5,340 nucleotides of DNA from Anaerolineae bacterium (GTDB taxonomy: Bacteria; Chloroflexota; Anaerolineae; Anaerolineales; Villigracilaceae): the NCBI GenBank assembly GCA_003158885.1, contig PMLN01000238.1, forward strand, positions 1 through 5,340, written 5' to 3'. This document shows positions 1-4,880 of this stretch, piece by piece (position 1 is the stretch's first letter; every line of letters starts with the position of its first letter). Made by a program: the position numbers and the translations under genes. The notes beneath the pieces are model-generated. The model searched no databases. It was not told the DNA's origin and saw only the letters and a list, made by a program, of their open reading frames with translations.

Positions 1-542
1 GCCAAATTCGAAAAATTCTCGATAAGATATTTTTGTTCATCATCGAACTTCTGATGTGTACGGTAGTTAACAAACATCACACCCACTGTATCATCACCTG
101 CCCGTAATAGAATTGAGGCAGAAGAAAGTATCTTTTCGGGAACAACAAAGCGCTCAACTGGAACATCAGCGCGCTGAACATCAAATTTCGCCGTTAACAG
201 AACATTGCTCTGGACCTCCGAAAAATACTGTGATTTCCCACCTTTGACAACTTTTATAGCCACATCATCTTCGTATATTTCATTCTTGGAAATATCAGGA
301 TGTAATCTCTTACCAACCAAAATTGGGGGCATAGAAAACTTATGGTGCGCCTGATCATATTCATACAGATCCACAGTATCTGCGTCTAGAACATCCTTTG
401 CTTTTTCAGCGATTTGTTTTAGCACCTTTGAAGGATCTTGAATAGCAGTCACTACCTGTACAATTTCATTCAAGACAGACAAGGCCTGAACAGGCTGCTG
501 AGATTTACGAGATTTCGAGGAAGTAGACCGAGACTGTTTCAT
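1..542 (-). CDS. GAF-domain protein, N-terminal part (runs off the left edge)
   Basis: Translating the minus strand from the ATG at 542 gives 180 uninterrupted codons to the window edge, so the C-terminus is missing. Residues 2-17 are a basic, Ser/Lys/Gln-rich tail (KQSRSTSSKSRKSQQP). Residues about 21-180 read as one GAF domain: an opening helix (LSVLNEIVQVVTAIQDPSKVL), a strand ending in DADTVDLYEYD (53-63), and near the end SSASILLRAGDDTVGVMFVNY (140-160) followed by a helix with DDEQKYLIENFSNL (167-180). GAF domains bind small ligands or mediate dimerisation in sensory proteins; the ligand and the output domain cannot be read here. A clear AAGGAG lies 7 bases before the ATG, supporting this start. 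The gene is visibly more AT-rich than the transporter genes to its right and is separated from them by 323 bases, so it probably has its own promoter. It could be a kinase, cyclase or effector-domain protein; only the missing part would tell. Confidence 0.88.
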   Translation of the reverse strand, partial: MKQSRSTSSKSRKSQQPVQALSVLNEIVQVVTAIQDPSKVLKQIAEKAKDVLDADTVDLYEYDQAHHKFSMPPILVGKRLHPDISKNEIYEDDVAIKVVKGGKSQYFSEVQSNVLLTAKFDVQRADVPVERFVVPEKILSSASILLRAGDDTVGVMFVNYRTHQKFDDEQKYLIENFSNL

Positions 543-549
543 TCTTTCA

Positions 550-555
550 CTCCTT
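550..555 (-). promoter_or_regulatory. Ribosome binding site of the GAF gene
   Basis: The minus strand reads AAGGAG, then 7 bases (TGAAAGA), then ATG at 542. This near-consensus Shine-Dalgarno sequence at ideal spacing fixes the start codon of the GAF gene. Confidence 0.75.
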
Positions 556-697
556 GGTCAATGACAGAACAATGAACTTCTTGTAAAGAGACAGCCATCG
601 AAATAACCAATATCCCCGCATTGGGGTACTATTGTAAAACCCAACTCAATTCTTCGCTTAATCCTACCAATCAAATGAGAGAACCCCTAACTTTCTT

Positions 698-703
698 ATT
701 ATA
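698..703 (-). promoter_or_regulatory. Possible -10 box for the GAF gene
   Basis: The minus strand contains a perfect TATAAT about 155 bases before the GAF start codon, just downstream of the candidate small ORF. The hexamer 17 bases upstream is TTCCAT, which matches TTGACA poorly, so the promoter is unproven. It would give a leader of roughly 145 bases. An AT-rich spacer can produce this hexamer by chance. Confidence 0.25.
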
Positions 704-713
704 GTTTCATTTG

Positions 714-863
714 TTAGACAATGGAATACCTGAACATTAACAAAAGTCCGGATATTGGAGATGAGAGGAAAAGTAAGGCTAAAGTTGACTGATCGAAACC
801 TTCTTTCTGGGTGAGAATCGAGAACACAAGAAGGTTGCCTATATTTTCTCCTCCCAACCACAT
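714..863 (-). CDS. Candidate small membrane protein, 49 aa, after the MFS_3 gene
   Basis: An ATG two bases after the MFS_3 stop codon opens 49 codons ending in TAA. On the minus strand AAAGAGG, lying inside the last MFS_3 codons, is followed by CTAAAG and then ATG, which is a good Shine-Dalgarno sequence at 6-base spacing. The product starts MWLGGENIGNLLVFSIL, has a polar middle (TQKEGFDQS, 18-26), then a hydrophobic stretch TLALLFLSSPISGLLLMF (27-44) long enough for one membrane span, and ends RYSIV. I do not recognise it. Against it: T-rich DNA gives Leu/Phe/Ser-rich translations by chance, no homology was tested, and a hairpin at 797-836 lies inside it. If real, it would be translated from the MFS_3 message by coupling. 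Confidence 0.3.
   Translation of the reverse strand: MWLGGENIGNLLVFSILTQKEGFDQSTLALLFLSSPISGLLLMFRYSIV
797..836 (-). terminator. Inverted repeat after the MFS_3 gene, possible terminator
   Basis: On the minus strand AACCTTCTT and AAGAAGGTT form a perfect 9-bp stem around 22 bases. An additional GTG/CAC pairing inside (827-825 with 813-811) is possible with a one-sided bulge. It lies about 30 bases after the MFS_3 stop codon, where a terminator is expected. It is not followed by a clear U-run (only TTTCGATC), so it is at best a weak or factor-dependent terminator, or an mRNA-stabilising hairpin. It also lies inside the candidate small ORF; the two readings compete. Confidence 0.35.
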
Positions 864-865
864 CT

Positions 866-2104
866 TTAGCCTCTTTGAATATTGCGTCGCCAGAAAACCG
901 GCGTTACAAATATCAAGATAATTCCGAGCAAGATTGCGGCAATCAAGACCGCACGGGGAGCGCCATTGAGGCCTCCCAGCCATTCGGCGACCGCACCGCT
1001 GCCCAAGGCGCCCAGCGAGGGCAGGCCGATCAACGTTACGGTGTAATAGCTCATGACGCGGCCGCGCATTTCGTTGGGGATCATGACCTGAATGAAGGTT
1101 GCAATGATGGTGGCGAAGAGCGTGGAGGTGACCCCGACAATGAATAACAGCACCATACCCAGCCAAAACGAGGGGCTCAGGGCAAAACCGATCAGGGAAA
1201 GACTGAACAGGAGTCCGTTGACCAGCATCACCGCGCCATGACGGGATACATTCTTTACGGACGCCAACCCAAAGGCTCCAACCAATGCCCCAGCGCCGGC
1301 AGAGGCAAGCAAGAGGCCATAACCCTGCGGACCCACATTCCAGAGCCGGCTAAATACGGGCAGAAGAGTTTGATAAGACCGTCCGAACAAAGAACCTATG
1401 GCAGAAAGCACGAGCAAGGCCATGATCAAACGATTATTCCAGGCATAGGTCAAGCCGTTCCAGAAGGATTGATGCAAAGGATGTTGAAATCCTCCGCTAT
1501 GCGTACGTACATCGCGCATGGCAGCCAGCGCAAAGATCACGGCCAGGAAACTCACGCCGTTTATAAAGAAAAGCGCCCCGGCGCCGAACGGAGCCAGCAT
1601 TACCCCGGCCAAAGCGGGGCCGATCAAGGCCGCGCCGGTATAGGTGGCGGAATTGAGCGAGAGCGCGTTCAACAAATCAGGCTGGGCGACAAGATCGGGA
1701 ACCAGCGCCTGGCGGGCGGGATTATCGAAAGCCAGCATTGCGGCGCTGATAAACGATACCGCCAAAATATGCCAGACTTGAACACCTCCAAACAAAGTCA
1801 ATGCGGCCAACACAAACGCGCCGAGCATTTGTATACTTTGCGTAAAATACAAAAGCTTGATCCGATTGACACGATCCACCACCGCGCCGGCCAAGGGAGG
1901 CAGGATGATCATCGGCAGCGCAAAACTCAAACCGAGCAATCCAAGCCAAAGCGGCGAATTTGTTAACTGTAAAACCAGCCAGCCATTGGCAACGTTTTGC
2001 ATCCAGGTGCCCATGTTGGAAACGATCAATCCCGACCAGAGCAATTTAAAGTTTCGATAGCCAAGCGCCGCGAAGCGCGGTGAGGGTGCTGCAGCTTTTT
2101 CCAT
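866..2104 (-). CDS. MFS transporter, MFS_3 (DHA3/EntS-like) exporter family
   Basis: This 412-residue inner-membrane protein has the usual length and features of the MFS_3 family, proton-driven exporters related to the enterobactin exporter EntS and macrolide efflux proteins. Hallmarks: NFKLLWSGLIVSNMGTWMQ (18-36) at the first membrane helix; the motif A loop GAVVDRVNRIKL (73-84) between helices 2 and 3; DNPARQALVPDLV (127-139) after helix 4; and RGRVMSYY (347-354) before helix 11. Hydrophobic segments fill the length in a pattern consistent with 12 helices, and a short basic C-terminus (RRNIQRG) follows the last one. The substrate cannot be inferred. The start lies 17 bases after the stop of the metallo-hydrolase gene, so the two are probably cotranscribed. 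The site before the ATG is weak (GGGA, 6 bases away), which suggests translation depends partly on the upstream gene. Confidence 0.93.
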   Translation of the reverse strand: MEKAAAPSPRFAALGYRNFKLLWSGLIVSNMGTWMQNVANGWLVLQLTNSPLWLGLLGLSFALPMIILPPLAGAVVDRVNRIKLLYFTQSIQMLGAFVLAALTLFGGVQVWHILAVSFISAAMLAFDNPARQALVPDLVAQPDLLNALSLNSATYTGAALIGPALAGVMLAPFGAGALFFINGVSFLAVIFALAAMRDVRTHSGGFQHPLHQSFWNGLTYAWNNRLIMALLVLSAIGSLFGRSYQTLLPVFSRLWNVGPQGYGLLLASAGAGALVGAFGLASVKNVSRHGAVMLVNGLLFSLSLIGFALSPSFWLGMVLLFIVGVTSTLFATIIATFIQVMIPNEMRGRVMSYYTVTLIGLPSLGALGSGAVAEWLGGLNGAPRAVLIAAILLGIILIFVTPVFWRRNIQRG

Positions 2105-2121
2105 GATTTATCCCAAGGAAC

Positions 2122-2769
2122 CTATTCTGAAGCTGAATTTCCAACAAATGGATTGTATTTCTTTTCCTCGCCGACCGTTGTCTCAGGGCCGTGTCCCGAG
2201 AGGAGCCGCGTTTCATCGGGTAAGGTAAATACCTGGGTTTTGATACTCTCAACCAGAGTATCCCAATCGCCGCCGGGCAGATCGGTACGGCCAACGCTCC
2301 CTTGAAAGATCAAATCGCCGCAGAAGCAAACTTTGGCAGAGGCCACATAAAAGATACAATGACCGGTCGTGTGTCCAGGCGTGAAACGGACTTCAAATTC
2401 AACACTGCCCAATTTTAGAACCTGACCCTGGACTAAATCAATCGTCGGCTCGGGACCGGGATCAATTTTAAATCCAAAGAGCGGCGCGCCGCCCTCTGCG
2501 CGCCATAAGACGTGGTCGTTGGGATGAAGCGCAACCAACGGCAAGGGATTCAACGCATCTGCAATCGCGCCCGCGCCGCCGATATGGTCAAAGTGCGCAT
2601 GCGTATACCAAAGATGCGCGATGCGCCAGCCGCGCTTTTGGGCTTCGGTGAGGATGATTTGACCGTCCCAGGCCGGGTCAATCACAGCCGCGTCGCGGGT
2701 TTCGGAATCAGCAACGAGATAGGCATTGGTTTGAACGGGGCCGAGGATGATGGTTACAATTTCCAACAT
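2122..2769 (-). CDS. Metallo-beta-lactamase-fold hydrolase, glyoxalase II-like
   Basis: This 215-residue cytoplasmic protein carries the complete two-metal site of the glyoxalase II/YcbL-like family: HAHFDH (57-62, the HxHxDH motif), H133 in PGHTTGH, D152 in GDLIFQGSVGRTD, and H193 in GHGPETT, followed by E201 and the conserved KKYNPF (203-208). The opening LEIVTIILGPVQTNAYLV (2-19) is typical of the family and supports the ATG at 2769, though no strong Shine-Dalgarno sequence precedes it. Family members hydrolyse thioesters such as S-lactoylglutathione or related acyl-thiols. The protein lacks the extra C-terminal substrate domain of classical glyoxalase II (about 250 aa), so glutathione specificity is not assured. 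It is the first gene of a probable pair with the MFS_3 exporter. A hairpin-rich spacer lies upstream. Confidence 0.93.
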   Translation of the reverse strand: MLEIVTIILGPVQTNAYLVADSETRDAAVIDPAWDGQIILTEAQKRGWRIAHLWYTHAHFDHIGGAGAIADALNPLPLVALHPNDHVLWRAEGGAPLFGFKIDPGPEPTIDLVQGQVLKLGSVEFEVRFTPGHTTGHCIFYVASAKVCFCGDLIFQGSVGRTDLPGGDWDTLVESIKTQVFTLPDETRLLSGHGPETTVGEEKKYNPFVGNSASE

Positions 2770-2786
2770 AACAGAATCTATTCAAC

Positions 2787-2892
2787 CTTATAAGAACAAT
2801 CCACAATTACGCAGAATGCATGGATTGAAGAAAAATCTGCGAAATCTGTGGATTTGTGATTCTTCGATATTGTGGACAAGGCTTATTATAAG
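2787..2892. repeat. Imperfect palindrome in the spacer before the metallo-hydrolase gene
   Basis: The 116-base spacer (2770-2885) is mostly secondary structure. TCCACA (2800-2805) pairs with TGTGGA (2847-2852), and CGCAGA (2810-2815) pairs with TCTGCG (2836-2841). Between them ATT/AAT also pairs, leaving one bulged C and one A-A mismatch, so the stem has about 15 bp (nearer 19 with flanking AC-AA/TT-GT) around a 20-base loop. The right arm itself repeats: AAATCTGCG, AAATCTGTG, GATTTGTG. TCCACAAT (2800-2807) can instead pair perfectly with ATTGTGGA (2869-2876). Palindromes CTTATAAG (2787-2794) and CTTATTATAAG (2882-2892) bracket the unit; the latter includes the stop codon of the MFS gene. I recall similar AATCTGCGAAATCTGTGGAT strings in spacers of other environmental bacteria, which suggests a dispersed element. 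A role as attenuator or message-end structure is also possible. Confidence 0.65.
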
Positions 2893-4040
2893 TCATGCGC
2901 GAGTTCGACATGATCGGGCGGAAGTTTTGTCGAACGCGGAATAAAGATCAAGCTAAGAACGATCCCGATCCCAATCAAAACAAGCCCAACAGGATACATG
3001 AGCTGTGGATCCAATTGATAGAGATAGCCGGCCAAGGGAGGCGCAAGCAAAACCGTGGAAGAACCGACCATTTCCGTGATGCCGTAGGCCAGTCCCATTT
3101 GCGACTCGTGCACAAAGGGACGAACCTGCGCCACGCCGAGGCCGCGCAGGGCGCGAAACCCGCCGAGAAGAAAGTATCCGAGGGCGAACCAGATAAAGCC
3201 CGAGCCGCGCCAAAGCAGCACAGCAAACAACGCCACACTGATTTGACCCAGGATAAAACCGGTGCGCGCTTCAAATTGCCCAAACAACAAATTGAGCGCG
3301 GCATTTCCCAAGCATCCTATGGAAAACAACTCGCCGATCACTTCCAGCGAAAGGCGCTGTTGGTTCAGAAGGAAGTTTGGAGACAACGGCTGAGGCAAAT
3401 AGGTTGCAAAGGCAACCACAAAGAGAACGGCAAGGAAACTCAAAAAACGTCCATTGGTCAGCAAACTCGGCGGCGGATCCTTGGGATCCTGACGATCGCG
3501 CGATTGTGGCTCAATGAACAAAAGCAGGATGGTGGACAGCACAAAAATACCGGCGGATATGAAGTAAACCTGACGCAACCCGAAATGATCGCCGATCCAG
3601 CCGCCGGTAACCGGTCCGAGCACTGCGCCTGCATTGTACGTCATGGAAATAAATGTGATAGCCCTGCCCACCGACCATTGACCGCGGGCTTTGGTCACAT
3701 AGCTATCCAGCGGCGAAGCGACAAAGGCCGTAAAGCCATAGATCAATAGTCCAACGATGAAAACCGGAAGCGTTCTGGCAACCCCCATCAGCAAAGCTGC
3801 CGCAATGCCAATGACCCACGCCGCAATCAGCAGCGGACGACGACCGATCCGATCCGAGAGATGGCCGGCGGGAATATGAGTAAACATCATCACCGCACCG
3901 AACGCGCCAAGGATCACGCCGATTTGAATTGGGTCCGCGCCCAACTGTTGAAGGTAGATCGGCTGAAAAAGCAGAAACATGCTCTCACCCAGCCCCCACA
4001 TGAACAAGGAAATGCCCAGCCAAAGCAGAGAACGATTCAT
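2886..4040 (-). CDS. MFS transporter (MFS_1 family), probable drug/metabolite exporter
   Basis: This 384-residue integral membrane protein has a 12-helix hydrophobic pattern. Motif A is clear: GHLSDRIGRRPLL (59-71) between helices 2 and 3. A motif C-like stretch follows in helix 5, NAGAVLGPVTGGWIGDHFG (136-154), which is typical of antiporter-type exporters. A polar central loop (EPQSRDRQDPKDPPP, 177-191) separates the halves, and the second half contains GLAYGITEMVGSSTVLLAPP (316-335). The substrate is unknown. It is not a close copy of the other MFS protein here: motif A, length and loop sequences differ. The ATG overlaps the TGA of the hydrolase remnant as ATGA, so translation is probably coupled to that frame. 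The only upstream purine patch is GGAG, 11 bases away, which is weak. TAA at 2886 is followed by the palindromic spacer. Confidence 0.92.
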   Translation of the reverse strand: MNRSLLWLGISLFMWGLGESMFLLFQPIYLQQLGADPIQIGVILGAFGAVMMFTHIPAGHLSDRIGRRPLLIAAWVIGIAAALLMGVARTLPVFIVGLLIYGFTAFVASPLDSYVTKARGQWSVGRAITFISMTYNAGAVLGPVTGGWIGDHFGLRQVYFISAGIFVLSTILLLFIEPQSRDRQDPKDPPPSLLTNGRFLSFLAVLFVVAFATYLPQPLSPNFLLNQQRLSLEVIGELFSIGCLGNAALNLLFGQFEARTGFILGQISVALFAVLLWRGSGFIWFALGYFLLGGFRALRGLGVAQVRPFVHESQMGLAYGITEMVGSSTVLLAPPLAGYLYQLDPQLMYPVGLVLIGIGIVLSLIFIPRSTKLPPDHVELAHDL

Positions 4041-4252
4041 CGGAACTGCGACTCCAGACGCTGAATGAATTGAGAGGCGGCTTCAAACACCTGAAGGCGC
4101 GCAACGTTCTCCGGTGGAACATAGGCAGCCTTGGTCGCCCCGGTAAAACCGTGAATCAGCAGGCAGCCGGTCCCGTTTCCGGGCAATAAGAACGGTTCGG
4201 CGGTGGGAATAGTTTGGGTCATCATGAAGACCGCGCGGGCAAACAAGCCCAT
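4037..4252 (-). pseudogene. Alpha/beta-hydrolase (carboxylesterase-type) remnant with the central domain deleted
   Basis: The 71-codon frame joins two ends of a carboxylesterase. Residues 12-41 (TQTIPTAEPFLLPGNG, then CLLIHGFTGATK) match the N-terminus of this family up to the oxyanion-hole HGF (34-36). Residues 44-71 (YVPPENVARLQVFEAASQFI, then QRLESQFR) read like the final loop and last helix of the same fold, where VFEAA..FIQRL is typical. About 170-200 residues expected between them (usual length about 250-270) are absent, including the GxSxG nucleophile and catalytic Asp; the catalytic His should lie just before YVPPEN and is also missing. The join falls near 4120-4132. The frame is intact and still ends in the ATGA overlap with the MFS gene. 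AAAGGA sits only 2 bases before the ATG, which is short; the second ATG pair (residues 10-11) is the start expected by homology. No hydrolase activity is expected. Confidence 0.72.
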
Positions 4253-4275
4253 CGTCCTTTCTATTGATCGCTCCA

Positions 4276-4298
4276 GCCAAAAAAATATTCACTTTGGC
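4276..4298 (-). other. Small inverted repeat between tag and the hydrolase remnant
   Basis: GCCAAA and TTTGGC form a 6-bp inverted repeat around 11 bases. On the minus strand a run of seven T falls partly in the loop and partly in the right arm, so it is not a standard terminator. Just upstream, GCGCAAA and TTTCGC (4319-4299) can form another weak stem. Together they fill most of the 68-base spacer and may slow transcription after tag. A promoter for the remnant and MFS gene could also lie here, but I see no good -35/-10 pair. Confidence 0.3.
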
Positions 4299-4320
4299 GA
4301 AATTTCTATTTTTGCGCAAC

Positions 4321-4869
4321 CTATAATTTTCGCATCCAAGCCGGATGCAAGACTGCCACCGTTTTATACACCGCGCAATCCTCGTCATGCGCTCCCGGCA
4401 AATATCCCGTACTGACGAGAAACTCACGCACAATCTCACCACCGGTAAAAACGAAGGTCCGTTTGAATAGTTTTGTCCATTCATCCAATGTTAGAGAGGA
4501 ATGAACGTCAAGCCAGTTTTTAAATGTGCCGAATTCACTTCGCAGGGACTGTATCCGCTTTGCGTTTTCAAGCGCGGCATTGATCTTCAACCGGTTGCGG
4601 ATAATGCCGGCGTCGGAAAGCAGACGCGTTACATCGCGCGGACCATAGGATGCAATTTTATCAATATCAAAATGCTCATAGGCACGACGAAAATTATCCG
4701 CTTTCTTCAGAATTGTAATCCATGAAAGGCCGGCTTGATTGACCTCAAACATGAAACGCTCAAAAAGCAGATGATCCTGAGATAGCGGGAATCCATATTG
4801 CGAATCATGATAGAGGCGGTTGTACACGTCCTCAGGATGAACGCGAACATAATCGCAATAACTGGTCAT
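4321..4869 (-). CDS. tag: DNA-3-methyladenine glycosylase I (Tag)
   Basis: This 182-residue cytoplasmic base-excision repair enzyme removes 3-methyladenine from alkylated DNA, leaving an abasic site. The N-terminal half is canonical Tag: YHDSQYGFPLSQDHLLFE (20-37), then EVNQAGLSWITILKK (42-56), FRRAYEHFD (60-68) and LLSDAGIIRNRLKINAALEN (83-102). By comparison with E. coli Tag, E42 and W50 match base-pocket residues E38 and W46. The zinc ligands C4, H17, H175 and C179 correspond to C5, H21, H161 and C165; the H-x3-C spacing in GAHDEDC is kept. The region before the last motif differs from E. coli Tag (LDVHSSLTLDEWTKLFKRTF, 120-139), a variant I associate with environmental lineages. GAGG lies 7 bases before the ATG and overlaps the stop of the preceding gene, so the two are probably coupled. 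The ATG at 4869 gives the expected N-terminus. Confidence 0.95.
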   Translation of the reverse strand: MTSYCDYVRVHPEDVYNRLYHDSQYGFPLSQDHLLFERFMFEVNQAGLSWITILKKADNFRRAYEHFDIDKIASYGPRDVTRLLSDAGIIRNRLKINAALENAKRIQSLRSEFGTFKNWLDVHSSLTLDEWTKLFKRTFVFTGGEIVREFLVSTGYLPGAHDEDCAVYKTVAVLHPAWMRKL

Positions 4870-4876
4870 TTAGATG

Positions 4877-4880
4877 CCTC
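4877..4880 (-). promoter_or_regulatory. Ribosome binding site of tag, overlapping the upstream stop
   Basis: The minus strand reads GAGG, 7 bases (CATCTAA), then ATG at 4869. The first two bases of GAGG are part of the upstream TGA stop codon, so a ribosome finishing the upstream gene ends on the tag initiation site. Confidence 0.6.

Larger units (their letters stand above)
543..865. other. 323-base AT-rich spacer between the MFS_3 and GAF genes
   Basis: No established gene lies here. The spacer holds a candidate 49-codon ORF (863-714), an inverted repeat (797-836), a TATAAT box (703-698) and the GAF ribosome binding site, each listed separately. A short palindrome TACCCC-AATGC-GGGG on the minus strand (about 615-629) has only a 4-bp stem and could be a small operator or chance. 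The base composition resembles the GAF gene more than the transporter gene. Confidence 0.6.

Noticed and set aside
664..861. Second minus-strand open frame (65 codons) in the spacer after the MFS_3 gene
   Set aside because: It needs a GTG start, has a mixed basic composition without features, and competes with the better-placed 49-codon frame that has an ATG and a good ribosome site.
1238..1966. Plus-strand open frame (242 codons) opposite the MFS_3 gene
   Set aside because: Same reason: the translation is a polar shadow of hydrophobic codons on the other strand, lying wholly inside a well-supported gene.
2800..2876. Short CRISPR-like repeat array
   Set aside because: The repeated AAATCTGYG units are 9 bases, adjacent without spacers, and belong to one imperfect hairpin. 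No cas gene is present.
2770..2885. Promoter for the metallo-hydrolase gene using TATAAG (2793-2788 on the minus strand)
   Set aside because: No acceptable -35 hexamer lies 16-18 bases upstream (TCTGCG or neighbours), and the hexamer is part of the CTTATAAG palindrome.
2895..3749. Long plus-strand open frame (284 codons) opposite the second MFS gene
   Set aside because: It is exactly antisense to a clear membrane transporter, has a Gln/Lys/Arg/Gly-rich, low-hydrophobicity translation typical of the complement of Leu/Ile/Ala codons, and has no recognisable domain.
866..4040. The two MFS genes as a recent duplication
   Set aside because: They belong to different MFS subfamilies, with different motif A loops, signature motifs and lengths.
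4083..4484. Minus-strand open frame (133 codons) bridging tag and the hydrolase remnant
   Set aside because: It overlaps the end of tag and the remnant in another frame, and its sequence shows no family features. The two homologous frames explain the DNA better.
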